A stretch of DNA of 64,000 bases. It comes from Microlunatus sagamiharensis (GTDB lineage Bacteria > Actinomycetota > Actinomycetes > Propionibacteriales > Propionibacteriaceae). Of this stretch, positions 11,561-20,172 are shown piece by piece. The DNA is taken from the NCBI RefSeq assembly GCF_900105785.1, contig NZ_LT629799.1, positions 930,001 through 994,000 on the forward strand, in the 5' to 3' direction. The stretch's first letter is position 1, and the number at the start of each line of letters is the position of its first letter. Position numbers and translations under genes: made by a program. The notes under the pieces were generated by a model. The model saw nothing but the letters and a program-made list of their open reading frames with translations, did not search any database and had not been told where the DNA came from.

Positions 11561-11632
11561 CCCCCTTATCTTCTCGCAACGGCCGGCGCGCCACCGTGGT
11601 TCCGTCGAACTCTCAGGTTCGTCCGGGAGCGG

Positions 11633-11638
11633 TAGGGT
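11633..11638 (+). promoter_or_regulatory. Candidate -10 element for rnj
   Basis: TAGGGT ends 8 nt before GTG 11647, predicting a leader of only one or two nucleotides. No strong Shine-Dalgarno sequence is present. Confidence 0.4.
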
Positions 11639-11646
11639 CGAGCGTC

Positions 11647-13332
11647 GTGGCTGGTACCCGACTGCAGACCCCTCCGCCCCTGGCACGCGACGCGATGCGC
11701 GTGACCCCGCTCGGCGGCCTCGGCGACATCGGCCGGAACATGACCGTGGTCGAGCACCACGGGCAGCTCCTGATCGTCGACTGCGGCGTGCTGTTCCCCG
11801 AGGACGACCACCCCGGCGTCGACCTGATCCTGCCCGGCTTCGGCGCGATCGCCGACCGCCTGGACGACGTCGTCGGGCTGGTGCTGACCCACGGGCACGA
11901 GGACCACATCGGCGCCGTGCCCTACCTGCTCAAGCAGCGTCCCGACATCCCGCTCATCGGTTCACGGCTGACCCTCGCGCTGCTGCGCGAGAAGTTCAAG
12001 GAGCACCGTCTCCGCAACACCGTCGAGCTCGTCGTGAGCGACGGCGAGCAGACGCAGGTCGGGGCGTTCGACCTCGAGTTCGTCGCGGTCAACCACTCGA
12101 TCCCCGACGCGCTCGCCGTGGCGATCAGCACCGAGGCCGGGCGCATCCTGCACACCGGCGACTTCAAGATGGACCAGCTGCCCCTCGACGGCCGGCTGAC
12201 GGACCTGCGGGCCTTCGCGCGGCTGGGGGAGGCCGGCGTCGACCTGTTCCTCGTCGACTCGACCAACGCCGAGGTGCCCGGCTTCACCACCCCCGAGCGC
12301 GACATCGCCCCCGCGCTGGACCGCGTCTTCGACCGCAGCAAGCAGCGCGTCATCGTCGCGTGCTTCGCCTCGCACGTGCACCGCGTGCAGCAGGTGCTGG
12401 ACTCCGCCGTGGCCCACGGGCGCAAGGTCGTCTACGTCGGCCGCTCGATGGTGCGCAACATGGGCGTCGCCCGCGACCTCGGCTACCTCAAGGTGCCGGC
12501 CAACACGCTCATCGAGATGCGCGACATCGAGAAGTTCCAGCCCCAGGACGTCGTCATCGTCTGCACGGGCTCGCAGGGCGAGCCGATGTCGGCGCTCTCG
12601 CGGATGGCCGCGAGCGAGCACCCCGTGATCGACCTGAAGCCGAACGACACCGTCGTGCTCGCCAGCTCCCTGATCCCCGGCAACGAGAACTCGGTCTACC
12701 GCGTGATCAACGGGCTGACCCGGCTCGGGGCCAAGGTCGTGCACAAGGGCAACGCCCTGGTCCACGTCTCCGGCCACGCCAGCGCGGGCGAGCTGCTCTA
12801 CTGCTACAACATCGTCAAGCCGCGCAACGTCATGCCGGTCCACGGCGAGGCGCGCCACCTCGTGGCCAACGCCGACCTCGCGGTGCAGACGGGTGTCCCG
12901 CGCAAGCGCACGATCCTGGCCGAGGACGGCACCGTGGTCGACCTGCACAGGGGCAAGGCCTCCGTGGTCGGCAAGGTCGACGCCGCGTACATCTTCGTGG
13001 ACGGCGCCACGGTCGGTGACATCTCCGAGGCCGCGCTGACCGACCGCAGGATCCTCGGCGAGGAGGGCTTCGTGTCCATCGTCGCGGTCGTCGACACCCG
13101 GACGGGCAAGGTCGTCAGCGGTCCCGACATCCACGCGCGCGGGTTCGTGGAGGGCGACACGGTGTTCGACCCCGTCCGCCCGCAGATCGTCACCGCGCTC
13201 GAGGCGGCGCTGGCCGACGGGACCGACGACACCTACCAGCTGCAGCAGGTCATCCGGCGGCGGATGGGGCGCTGGGTCAACGACACGCTCCGTCGGCGGC
13301 CGATGATCGTGCCGGTGGTCATCCAGACCTGA
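11647..13332 (+). CDS. rnj: Ribonuclease J
   Basis: RNase J is a metallo-beta-lactamase/beta-CASP ribonuclease with endo- and 5'-exonuclease activity in mRNA and rRNA processing. The 561-aa length from GTG 11647 matches the family. The zinc motif THGHEDHIGA is near residue 81, HTGDFKMDQ gives the next ligand, and the beta-CASP region has CTGSQGEPMSALSRMA and HVSGHAS. The reading frame is open much further upstream, but family similarity starts near MRVTPLGGLGDIGRN. dapA, its usual neighbour, is absent here. A strong terminator follows 7 nt after the stop. Confidence 0.95.
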   Translation: MAGTRLQTPPPLARDAMRVTPLGGLGDIGRNMTVVEHHGQLLIVDCGVLFPEDDHPGVDLILPGFGAIADRLDDVVGLVLTHGHEDHIGAVPYLLKQRPDIPLIGSRLTLALLREKFKEHRLRNTVELVVSDGEQTQVGAFDLEFVAVNHSIPDALAVAISTEAGRILHTGDFKMDQLPLDGRLTDLRAFARLGEAGVDLFLVDSTNAEVPGFTTPERDIAPALDRVFDRSKQRVIVACFASHVHRVQQVLDSAVAHGRKVVYVGRSMVRNMGVARDLGYLKVPANTLIEMRDIEKFQPQDVVIVCTGSQGEPMSALSRMAASEHPVIDLKPNDTVVLASSLIPGNENSVYRVINGLTRLGAKVVHKGNALVHVSGHASAGELLYCYNIVKPRNVMPVHGEARHLVANADLAVQTGVPRKRTILAEDGTVVDLHRGKASVVGKVDAAYIFVDGATVGDISEAALTDRRILGEEGFVSIVAVVDTRTGKVVSGPDIHARGFVEGDTVFDPVRPQIVTALEAALADGTDDTYQLQQVIRRRMGRWVNDTLRRRPMIVPVVIQT

Positions 13333-13339
13333 CGGGTGC

Positions 13340-13367
13340 GCCCGGGCCCGGGTCTCCGGGCCCGGGC
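13340..13367 (+). terminator. rnj terminator
   Basis: A perfect 12-bp GC stem (GCCCGGGCCCGG/CCGGGCCCGGGC) with a GTCT loop begins 7 nt after the rnj stop. There is no T-tract. Confidence 0.8.
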
Positions 13368-13394
13368 CGTGGGTCGTGCGCGCAGGGACGCGAA

Positions 13395-13424
13395 GACCCG
13401 CCCACCCCGAGGGGTGAGCGGGTC
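13395..13424 (-). terminator. rpmB terminator
   Basis: A 14-bp stem (GACCCGCCCACCCC with GGGGTGAGCGGGTC). Its single non-Watson-Crick position is a G-U pair only when read on the minus strand, pointing to use by the minus-strand rpmB. Confidence 0.75.
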
Positions 13425-13447
13425 GTCGTCCGATCAGGGTGCGGGCG

Positions 13448-13636
13448 TCAGCCCGCGGCGACCTTGCCGGCCTTGATGCACGAGGTGCAGGCGTTCACGC
13501 GCTTGGCGCGGCCCGACACCGCGGCGCGGACGGTCTGGATGTTCGGGTCCCACCGCCGGTTGGTCTTCTTCTTCGACCACGGCTTGTTGTGGCCGAAGCC
13601 GGGGGTCTTGTTGCAGATGTCGCACACCGCAGCCAC
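13448..13636 (-). CDS. rpmB: 50S ribosomal protein L28
   Basis: A 62-aa protein of the large ribosomal subunit. It is the zinc-containing form, with CDIC at residues 5-8 and CTSC about 45 residues later. GTG 13636 is preceded on the minus strand by GGGAG. It lies apart from other ribosomal genes and is divergent from the recG cluster, as in other actinobacteria. A kinase-like DAK gene often lies between rpmB and recG elsewhere and is missing here. Confidence 0.96.
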   Translation of the reverse strand: MAAVCDICNKTPGFGHNKPWSKKKTNRRWDPNIQTVRAAVSGRAKRVNACTSCIKAGKVAAG

Positions 13637-13762
13637 GTGAAGTCACTCCCGCACAAAAAGATCTGGTTAAGGTCAAGCACCGGTGACGCCTCTGGCGGTC
13701 CGGGCAACTTCCTCAGCGTACCCGACGTCGCCGGAACCGGTCGAATCAGCGAGACTGCGGCG

Positions 13763-14251
13763 ATGAGCGCGAGCGAGGAGGCGCACCAGGCGCGGCAGGC
13801 CGTGCCCGACGAGGAGCGGCTCGCCCGGCTCCGCGACGAGACCCGCTTCGAGCTCGGGCTGCTCCACGAGCGGGTGGGGGCGCTGCTCGCGGCCGAGGCC
13901 TTCCTCACCATCGCCTACACGGCCGCCATGAGCAACGGGGCGGGCTGGGGCGAGGCCTTCGCCCGCGTCGCGGCGCCGGTGCTCGCGGCCCTCGGCCTGC
14001 TCCTCGCGCTCCTGGCGCTGCCCGGGGTGGTGACCACCGCACGCATCGTGCTGGCCCAGACCGCGGTGCAGGACCAGCTGTTCGCCCGCCGGCGGAGCGA
14101 CGACGGCCCGTACCACGGGGTGCCGGGACGACCGGCGGCGCTGGCCGACCAGCGGCGCGGCCTGCTGTTCTTCCGGGCGGTCCCGCTGCTGTTCGCGGCG
14201 GTGTGGGTCGTGCTCGGGGTGCTCGCCGTCGTGCTCGTGACGCACTCGTGA
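13763..14251 (+). CDS. Small predicted membrane protein, 162 aa
   Basis: Not recognised. ATG 13763 begins a charged, Glu/Arg-rich cytoplasmic N-terminus (about 35 residues) followed by three hydrophobic segments. The first is around LLAAEAFLTIAYTAAM, the second around VLAALGLLLALLALPGVV, and the last is at the C-terminus (LLFAAVWVVLGVLAVVLV). A basic loop separates segments two and three. It ends 25 bp before recG. A coiled-coil plus membrane layout is all that can be said. Confidence 0.7.
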   Translation: MSASEEAHQARQAVPDEERLARLRDETRFELGLLHERVGALLAAEAFLTIAYTAAMSNGAGWGEAFARVAAPVLAALGLLLALLALPGVVTTARIVLAQTAVQDQLFARRRSDDGPYHGVPGRPAALADQRRGLLFFRAVPLLFAAVWVVLGVLAVVLVTHS

Positions 14252-14264
14252 CGTAGGCGCCCTC

Positions 14265-14270
14265 TACGGT
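14265..14270 (+). promoter_or_regulatory. -10 element of leaderless recG
   Basis: TACGGT, then GGTCCC (6 nt), then GTG 14277. Confidence 0.55.
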
Positions 14271-14276
14271 GGTCCC

Positions 14277-16622
14277 GTGGCCGGGCGCAGCAGGACCGGG
14301 CGCAGCGGGGCCGAGGCGTCGGCCACCGACGTGCGCCCCGCGGACGCCGCCTGGCGCACCCCCACCTTCCGCCGGCTCGACGCCCGGCTGGACACCGTCG
14401 TCGGCGGCCGGACGGCGACCCAGCTCGAGGGCCTGCGGGTCCGGACGGTCGGCGACCTGCTCCACCTCGTCCCGCGTCGCTACTTCGCCGGCACCGAGCT
14501 GTCGGACCTCTCGACGCTGGAGCCGGACGAGGAGGTGGCCGTCCTCGCCGAGGTGCGGTCGGTCCGGGCGCACAACCTGCCCTCCGCGGGGCAGCACACC
14601 GGGCGCAAGCCCCGCCTCGAGGTGGTCGTCACCGACCGCCGCGGCTACCTGACCCTCACCTTCTTCGGCGCGCCGCACCTCATCCGCTACTGGGAGAAGG
14701 ACCTCCGGGTCGGGGCGCGCGGGCTGTTCGCGGGCAAGGTGCGCATCTTCAACAACGCCTTCCAGCTGTCGCACCCGGACTTCGTGATCCTCGGCGACGA
14801 CGGCGCCGTGATCGGCGGCGCCGCCCGCAACGAGGACATGGCCGCGATCGCCGGCAGCGCGCTGGTGCCGATCTACCCCCAGACCGGCAAGCTGCGGACC
14901 TGGACCATCGGCTCCTGCGTCGGGCTCGCGCTCGGCTCGGTCGAGGGCCTGCCCGACCCACTGCCGGACAGCGTGCGGGAGGCCGCGGGCGTCGTCGACC
15001 TCGGCTCGGCCCTCCGCGGCGTCCACCAGCCCACGACCCGCGACGAGCAGCACCGCGGGCTCGACCGGCTGCGGTTCGACGAGGCCTTCGCGCTGCAGCT
15101 CACGATGGCCCGGCGCCGCGCCGACGCCGCCGCTCACGGCGCCATCGCGCGTCCACGGCGACCGGGCGGCCTGCTGGAGGCGTTCGACGCCCGGCTGCCC
15201 TTCCGCCTGACCGCGGGCCAGCAGGAGATCGGCGAGGAGCTGTTCGCCGAGCTGGCCGGCACGGCCCCGATGCAGCGCCTGCTGCAGGGCGAGGTCGGCT
15301 CGGGCAAGACCCTGGTGGCGCTGCGGGCGATGCTCGCCGTGGTCGACGCCGGTGGCCAGGCCGCCCTGCTCGCCCCCACGGAGGTCCTCGCCGCCCAGCA
15401 CCGGCAGACCATCGCCCGGATGCTCGGCGACCTCGCCGAGGGCGGGACCCTCGGCGCGGCCGAGCACTCCACCGACGTCGTGCTGCTCACGGGGTCGCTG
15501 CCCGCGGCCCGGCGCCGCGACGCGCTGGCCCGGGTCGCCTCGGGCGAGGCCGGCCTGGTCGTCGGGACCCACGCGCTGCTCAGCGAGGACGTGGCCTTCG
15601 CCGACCTCGGCCTCGTCGTCGTCGACGAGCAGCACCGCTTCGGCGTGGAGCAGCGGGCCGCCCTGGGGGCCAAGGCCGTCGCGGGCTCCGGCGCCCGGCC
15701 GCACGTGCTGGTGATGACGGCGACCCCGATCCCGCGCTCGGTCGCCATGACCGTCTTCGGCGACCTCGAGACCTCGACGCTGAGCGAGCTGCCGGCCGGC
15801 CGGGCCGAGGTGAGCACGGTCGTGGTCGACGTCCGCCGCCAGCCCGCCTGGGTCGACCGGGCCTGGCACCGGGTCCGCGAGGAGGTCGCCGCGGGCCACC
15901 AGGCGTACGTGGTCTGCGCGCGCATCTCCTCCACGCCCCCGCCTTCGGCGGCGGCGCGGGCCAGGGCGCTCGAGGAGGGCGACGAGGCGGGCTTCGAGCC
16001 CGAGGACGCGCCGCCCGCCGTCGCGGTCGAGGACCTCTACGCCGAGCTCTCCGCCGGGCCGCTGGACGGGCTGGCGGTGGAGATGCTGCACGGCGGGCTG
16101 CCGAGCGAGGAGAAGGACGCGGTGATGGCCCGCTTCGCCGCGGGGGAGACCGACGTGCTCGTGGCGACCACCGTCATCGAGGTGGGAGTCGACGTCCCCA
16201 ATGCCACCGTCATGGTCATCTGCGACGCCGACCGCTTCGGCATCTCCCAGCTCCACCAGCTGCGCGGCCGGATCGGCCGCGGCGGCCACACCGGGGTCTG
16301 CCTGCTGCTGACCACGGCGGTGCCCGGCACGCCGGCGCGCGACCGGCTCGACGCCGTCGCCTCGACGCGGGACGGCTTCGCCCTCGCCGAGGTCGACCTC
16401 GAGCAGCGCCGCGAGGGCGACGTCCTCGGCTCGAGCCAGTCCGGGCGCCGCTCGAGCCTGCGGCTGCTGCGGGTCCTCGACGACGCCGACCTGATCGACG
16501 CGGCGCGCGGGCTGGCCGAGCGCTGCGTGGCCGACCCGGAGCTGGCTGACCACCCCGGCCTCGCCGACGTCGTCACCGACGTCGAGCGCAAGGCCGCCGG
16601 CGACTGGCTGGAGCGCACGTGA
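14277..16622 (+). CDS. recG: ATP-dependent DNA helicase RecG
   Basis: RecG remodels stalled replication forks and Holliday junctions. The 781-aa protein has an N-terminal wedge/OB domain, including VVVTDRRGYLTLTFF around 120-135. The SF2 helicase core follows, with Walker A GEVGSGKT (about 338-345) and the RecG-type box DEQHRFG (450-456). Motifs ATPIPRS, TTVIEVGVDVPNA and QLRGRIGRG complete it. The start is leaderless (TACGGT-N6-GTG). Its TGA overlaps the rsmD GTG by 4 nt, so recG-rsmD-coaD form a tightly coupled operon. Confidence 0.97.
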   Translation: MAGRSRTGRSGAEASATDVRPADAAWRTPTFRRLDARLDTVVGGRTATQLEGLRVRTVGDLLHLVPRRYFAGTELSDLSTLEPDEEVAVLAEVRSVRAHNLPSAGQHTGRKPRLEVVVTDRRGYLTLTFFGAPHLIRYWEKDLRVGARGLFAGKVRIFNNAFQLSHPDFVILGDDGAVIGGAARNEDMAAIAGSALVPIYPQTGKLRTWTIGSCVGLALGSVEGLPDPLPDSVREAAGVVDLGSALRGVHQPTTRDEQHRGLDRLRFDEAFALQLTMARRRADAAAHGAIARPRRPGGLLEAFDARLPFRLTAGQQEIGEELFAELAGTAPMQRLLQGEVGSGKTLVALRAMLAVVDAGGQAALLAPTEVLAAQHRQTIARMLGDLAEGGTLGAAEHSTDVVLLTGSLPAARRRDALARVASGEAGLVVGTHALLSEDVAFADLGLVVVDEQHRFGVEQRAALGAKAVAGSGARPHVLVMTATPIPRSVAMTVFGDLETSTLSELPAGRAEVSTVVVDVRRQPAWVDRAWHRVREEVAAGHQAYVVCARISSTPPPSAAARARALEEGDEAGFEPEDAPPAVAVEDLYAELSAGPLDGLAVEMLHGGLPSEEKDAVMARFAAGETDVLVATTVIEVGVDVPNATVMVICDADRFGISQLHQLRGRIGRGGHTGVCLLLTTAVPGTPARDRLDAVASTRDGFALAEVDLEQRREGDVLGSSQSGRRSSLRLLRVLDDADLIDAARGLAERCVADPELADHPGLADVVTDVERKAAGDWLERT

Positions 16623-17203
16623 GCCGCATCATCGCCGGCAGCCGGCGGGGTCACCGCCTGCAGACCCCGCCCGGGGACGCGACGCGCCCGACCAGCGACC
16701 GGGTGCGCGAGGCGCTGTTCTCGGCCCTGGCCTCGTGGTCGGGCACGGCGTCCGCCCCCGTCGAGGAGTCCCTCGCCGGCCTCGCGGTCCTCGACCTCTA
16801 CGCCGGCTCCGGGGCGGTCGGGCTCGAGGCGGCGAGCCGGGGTGCGGGTCCGGTGCTGCTGGTCGAGTCCGACGCCCGCACCGCCGGCGTCGCGCGGCGC
16901 AACGCCGGCGACCTCGGGCTGGCCGCCTCCGTCCGCACGAGCGCGGTCGAGACGCTGGCCCGCGCCGTGGCCGACCGGGCGTACGACGTGGTCTTCGCCG
17001 ACCCGCCGTACGCGCTCGGGGCCGAGCGGCTCGACGCCGTGGTCGCCGACCTCCTGGCCCAAGGCTGGGTCGCGCCCGACGGCCTGCTCGTGCTGGAGCG
17101 GTCCTCGCGGACGCCCGCCCCGACGTGGCCCGGCGCGGTGGGGGACAGCTGGACGCGTGCGTACGGCGAGACCGTGCTGCACTTCGCTAGCGTCGGCCCA
17201 TGA
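16619..17203 (+). CDS. rsmD: 16S rRNA (guanine-966-N2)-methyltransferase
   Basis: RsmD methylates G966 of 16S rRNA using S-adenosylmethionine. The 194-aa protein has the N-terminal RIIAGSRRGHRL segment, SAM motif LDLYAGSGAVG near residues 57-67, and the N2-methyltransferase catalytic motif DPPY at 128-131. It overlaps recG upstream and coaD downstream by 4 nt each. Confidence 0.95.
   Translation: MSRIIAGSRRGHRLQTPPGDATRPTSDRVREALFSALASWSGTASAPVEESLAGLAVLDLYAGSGAVGLEAASRGAGPVLLVESDARTAGVARRNAGDLGLAASVRTSAVETLARAVADRAYDVVFADPPYALGAERLDAVVADLLAQGWVAPDGLLVLERSSRTPAPTWPGAVGDSWTRAYGETVLHFASVGP
17188..17193 (+). promoter_or_regulatory. -10 element inside rsmD for leaderless coaD
   Basis: TAGCGT in the last codons of rsmD, followed by CGGCCC (6 nt) and ATG 17200. 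It could give coaD its own leaderless transcript in addition to operon read-through. Confidence 0.4.
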
Positions 17204-17682
17204 CGACCGCCGCCTGCCCCGGCTCCTTCGACCCGGTGACCCTCGGCCACCTCGACGTGATCGGCCGCACCGCCGCCCTGGTCGAGCACGTGGTCGTGGC
17301 GGTCGGGCGCAATGCCAGCAAGCGCTCGCTGTTCAGCGCCGAGGAGCGCGTGGCCATGCTGCGCGAGGTCTGCGCGCCCTGGCCGAACGTGACCGTGGAG
17401 CTGCTCGACGGGATGCTCGTCGACTTCTGCACGAGCCGCGGGATCACCGTGGTGAGCAAGGGGCTGCGCAGCGCGGCCGACACCGACTACGAGGTGCAGA
17501 TGGCGCAGCTGAACCGCCGGCTCAGCGGGGTCGACACGCTCTTCCTCGCCACGTCGCCCGAGCTGTCCTTCGTCTCCTCGACCCGGGTCCGCGAGCTCGC
17601 GGCGTACGGCGCGGACCTCTCCGCCCTCGTGCCGCCGCTGGTCGCGGAGCGCACCCGGGCCAAGGTGCGCGCCGGGTCCTGA
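17200..17682 (+). CDS. coaD: Phosphopantetheine adenylyltransferase
   Basis: CoaD transfers AMP from ATP to 4'-phosphopantetheine, the penultimate step of coenzyme A synthesis. The 160-aa protein carries the nucleotidyltransferase T-x-G-H motif at residues 14-17 (TLGH) after PGSFDP, and the second ATP motif SSTRVRE near residue 128. The ATG overlaps the rsmD stop (ATGA). A hairpin 12 nt after the stop probably ends the operon. Confidence 0.97.
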   Translation: MTTAACPGSFDPVTLGHLDVIGRTAALVEHVVVAVGRNASKRSLFSAEERVAMLREVCAPWPNVTVELLDGMLVDFCTSRGITVVSKGLRSAADTDYEVQMAQLNRRLSGVDTLFLATSPELSFVSSTRVRELAAYGADLSALVPPLVAERTRAKVRAGS

Positions 17683-17694
17683 GGGCCCGTCAGT

Positions 17695-17715
17695 CCGGCG
17701 ACCAGGTGTCGCCGG
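17695..17715 (+). terminator. coaD operon terminator
   Basis: A perfect 8-bp stem (CCGGCGAC/GTCGCCGG) with a 5-nt loop, 12 nt after the coaD stop. It also immediately precedes the TATGCT promoter element of the next gene. Confidence 0.6.
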
Positions 17716-17719
17716 TGCC

Positions 17720-17725
17720 TATGCT
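17720..17725 (+). promoter_or_regulatory. Candidate -10 element for the SepIVA-like gene
   Basis: TATGCT, about 85 nt upstream of the start at 17810. The upstream -35 region is occupied by the coaD terminator hairpin. Confidence 0.4.
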
Positions 17726-17809
17726 GGACGCCCGCGAGGATGGTCCACCAGACCCCGCGAGGCGTGCGGGGGACGGCGCCGACCGCACGAGGAGATCGAG
17801 GAAAGCAGG

Positions 17810-18313
17810 GTGAGCATGCCCACCACCACCGCCACCGCCGAGGAGAAGCTGGCGCAGCTGCGCCAGCTCGTCCTGAACGCCCGTTCGATGCCCATGTCGG
17901 CCTCGTGCGTGATCAACCGCGGCGAGGTGCTGGACGCCATCGACGACGTCGTCGCGCACCTGCCCGACGAGATCGCCGGCGCCCAGGAGGTCATCGACGA
18001 GAAGCAGTCGGCGATCGCCGAGGGCGAGGCCAGGGCCGGGCGCATCGTCGAGGAGGCCCGCGAGCAGGCGACCGAGCTGGCGCGCCAGAGCGAGGTCGTC
18101 AAGGTCGCCGAGGAGATCGCGGCCAAGGTGAGGGCGGACGCCGAGGCGGAGGCCGAGGCGCTGCGGCACGAGACCGACGTCTTCATCGACTCGCGGATGG
18201 CGAGCTTCGAGTCGGTGCTGCACAAGACGACCAGCCAGGTGCACACCGCCCGCGCCCGCCTCGCCGAGCGCAGCGGCCTCGACGCCGCCCGTCCGCGGCC
18301 GAACGCCGGCTGA
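17810..18313 (+). CDS. SepIVA/DivIVA-like coiled-coil protein
   Basis: A 167-aa, highly charged helical protein. LAQLRQLVLNARSMPMSASCVINR opens the protein, followed by a long coiled coil of Glu/Ala/Arg heptads (about 65-150). Composition and position just upstream of DUF177-rpmF-rnc match mycobacterial SepIVA (Rv2927c type), a septum-associated DivIVA-domain protein. A role in division or polar growth is inferred from that. GTG 17810 and ATG 17816 are both possible starts. AGGAAAG at 17798-17804 would serve the later one better. Confidence 0.75.
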   Translation: MSMPTTTATAEEKLAQLRQLVLNARSMPMSASCVINRGEVLDAIDDVVAHLPDEIAGAQEVIDEKQSAIAEGEARAGRIVEEAREQATELARQSEVVKVAEEIAAKVRADAEAEAEALRHETDVFIDSRMASFESVLHKTTSQVHTARARLAERSGLDAARPRPNAG

Positions 18314-18367
18314 ACCACCCGCCCGTCCATCGGCAGAGGGTCCACCGCGGGCCGACGTCCGCGCAAG

Positions 18368-18396
18368 TTGGCCCGCGTCGGAGGCCCCGCTAAGGT
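18368..18396 (+). promoter_or_regulatory. Promoter of the DUF177-rpmF-rnc operon
   Basis: TTGGCC (18368-18373) and TAAGGT (18391-18396) are separated by an ideal 17 bp, giving a leader of about 110 nt before ATG 18513. Confidence 0.6.
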
Positions 18397-18439
18397 TGAA
18401 GGTCGGTCCACCCGCCGTGCACGCGCGGGCCGGCCCGAC

Positions 18440-18461
18440 GAGGGCGCTCCCGGCGCCCCTC
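18440..18461 (+). promoter_or_regulatory. Leader hairpin upstream of DUF177-rpmF
   Basis: GAGGGCGC (18440-18447) pairs with GCGCCCCTC (18453-18461) with one bulged base. It sits in the middle of the leader and ends 40 nt before the AGGAG ribosome-binding site. A regulatory role is speculative. Confidence 0.35.
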
Positions 18462-18512
18462 CCACGTCCTTGCCGCGGCCCCTGGGCCCGGTCGACCAGA
18501 AGGAGCTGTGCC

Positions 18513-19160
18513 ATGAAGCCGTCCCAGCACCCGGTCGACCCCCGCTCGCCGCTGGTCTTCGACGTCCGCGCGCTCGGCCGTCGCGCCGGGGCCATGACGA
18601 CGGTGCGGACGAGCGTGCCCGCGCCGGCGGGCCTGGGCAACGACGTCATCGGCGTGCCCGAGGGCGCTCCGGTCGAGCTCGACCTGCGCTTCGAGGCCGT
18701 CGTCGAGGGCGTGCTCGTCACGGGCACGGCCGAGCTGGAGGCCGTGGGCGAGTGCGTGCGCTGCCTCACCGAGGTGCGGGCGCCGGTCGACGTCGACGTC
18801 CAGGAGCTCTTCGTCCACGACGCCTCCCGCGAGGAGGGCTACGAGGACGAGGACGAGGTCAGCGTCCTGTCGGGCGACTACGTCGACCTCCAGCCGGTGC
18901 TGCGCGACGACGTCGTGCTCGACCTGCCCTTCCAGCCGCTGTGCCGGCCGGACTGCGCGGGCCTGTGCCCGACCTGCGGCGTCCGGCTCGACGACCACCC
19001 CGGCCACCACCACGACGACGCCGTCGACGCGCGCTGGGCGGCCCTCGGCGCGCTCGACCTCGACGACGTTGCCGACGCGGCACCCGACGGGGTGGAGCAA
19101 GCCGCTCCGCATCCGTACAATCGACCCGGCCCATCGCAGGGCGAGGAACTGTCCCGCTGA
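18513..19160 (+). CDS. DUF177 / YceD-family protein
   Basis: A 215-aa protein of the YceD family, conserved next to rpmF and thought to act in 23S rRNA or ribosome metabolism. Cys pairs are visible: CVRC near residue 81, and a C-terminal zinc-like cluster [13 protein letters not shown] near residue 145, typical of the family. ATG 18513 has AGGAG at 18501-18505. The frame is open further upstream but lacks start support. rpmF follows after 37 bp. Confidence 0.9.
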   Translation: MKPSQHPVDPRSPLVFDVRALGRRAGAMTTVRTSVPAPAGLGNDVIGVPEGAPVELDLRFEAVVEGVLVTGTAELEAVGECVRCLTEVRAPVDVDVQELFVHDASREEGYEDEDEVSVLSGDYVDLQPVLRDDVVLDLPFQPLCRPDCAGLCPTCGVRLDDHPGHHHDDAVDARWAALGALDLDDVADAAPDGVEQAAPHPYNRPGPSQGEELSR

Positions 19161-19197
19161 CGCGGGGCATCCGGCAAGACGAGAAGAGAGAAGCACC

Positions 19198-19389
19198 ATG
19201 GCTGTCCCGAAGCGGCGTCTGTCGCGCAGCAACACGCGTAGCCGCCGGTCGCAGTGGAAGGCCGTCGCGCCGACCCTCGTGACCTGCGCGAACCCGGCCT
19301 GCCGGCAGAAGCACCTGCCGCACACGGCCTGCCCGAGCTGCGGGTCCTACGGCCCCCGCGCCAACCGCCGCCAGGTCCTCGAGTCCTGA
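19198..19389 (+). CDS. rpmF: 50S ribosomal protein L32
   Basis: A 63-aa protein beginning [20 protein letters not shown], the standard L32 N-terminus. The zinc-binding form is indicated by Cys residues in TCANPAC and [19 protein letters not shown] purine tract precedes the ATG. rnc starts 5 nt after the stop. Confidence 0.97.
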   Translation: MAVPKRRLSRSNTRSRRSQWKAVAPTLVTCANPACRQKHLPHTACPSCGSYGPRANRRQVLES

Positions 19390-19394
19390 CGACC

Positions 19395-20141
19395 GTGTCA
19401 GGGGCGCCCGCGGGGCGGCTGCCGGCCCGGCAGCTGCTGGTCGAGCTCGGGCTCGAGCTCGACCCAGGGCTCCTCGAGCGCACCCTGACGCACCGCTCGT
19501 ACGCCTACGAGCAGGGCGGCCTGCCGACGAACGAGCGGCTCGAGTTCCTCGGGGACTCGGTGCTCGGGCTCGTCGTGACCGAGCACCTCTACACGACCTA
19601 CCCCGACCTGTCGGAGGGTCAGCTCGCCAAGCTGCGCGCCGCGGTGGTCAACTCGCGCGCGCTGGCGGACGTGGCCCGGGGTCTCGACCTCGGCGCCCAG
19701 GTCCACCTGGGGCGCGGCGAGGAGAGCACCGGCGGGCGCGACAAGTCCTCGATCCTGGCCGACACGATGGAGGCCCTGATCGGGGCCGTCTTCCTCGGCC
19801 ACGGCATCGACCAGGCGCGTCGCTTCGTGCACCACCTCTTCGACCCGCTCATGGCCGAGGTCGCCACCCGTGGCGCCGGCCTGGACTGGAAGACGAGCCT
19901 GCAGGAGATCGCGTCGCTGTCGGGCATGGGCGTGCCCGCGTACCGGGTCGTCGAGTCGGGCCCTGACCACGCGAAGAGCTTCGCCGCGACCGTGTCGGTC
20001 GACGACCTGCAGTACGGCCCCGGGGCCGGGCGCAACAAGAAGGAGGCCGAGCAGAACGCGGCCGCCCTCGCCTTCGCCGACCTCAAGGCCCGCCAGGGTG
20101 ACGCCGCCCTCGACGGCGCCGCCCAGGGCACCTCGGCCTGA
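19395..20141 (+). CDS. rnc: Ribonuclease III
   Basis: RNase III cuts double-stranded RNA in rRNA and mRNA maturation. The 248-aa protein has the signature [10 protein letters not shown] at residues 46-55, with the catalytic Glu/Asp pair, and the second acidic site in [13 protein letters not shown] near 124-136. A C-terminal double-stranded RNA-binding domain starts at [13 protein letters not shown] 19395 lies 5 nt after rpmF and is the only start consistent with family length. Confidence 0.95.
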   Translation: MSGAPAGRLPARQLLVELGLELDPGLLERTLTHRSYAYEQGGLPTNERLEFLGDSVLGLVVTEHLYTTYPDLSEGQLAKLRAAVVNSRALADVARGLDLGAQVHLGRGEESTGGRDKSSILADTMEALIGAVFLGHGIDQARRFVHHLFDPLMAEVATRGAGLDWKTSLQEIASLSGMGVPAYRVVESGPDHAKSFAATVSVDDLQYGPGAGRNKKEAEQNAAALAFADLKARQGDAALDGAAQGTSA

Positions 20142-20172
20142 CGGCCGACCCGCCCCACCCCTCAAGCGCGTC

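Noticed and set aside
11606-11621. CGAAC-N6-GTTCG upstream of rnj as a possible LexA box
   Set aside because: The actinobacterial box needs a 4-bp spacer (TCGAAC-N4-GTTCGA) as seen at 56688. This one has 6 and lacks the outer bases.
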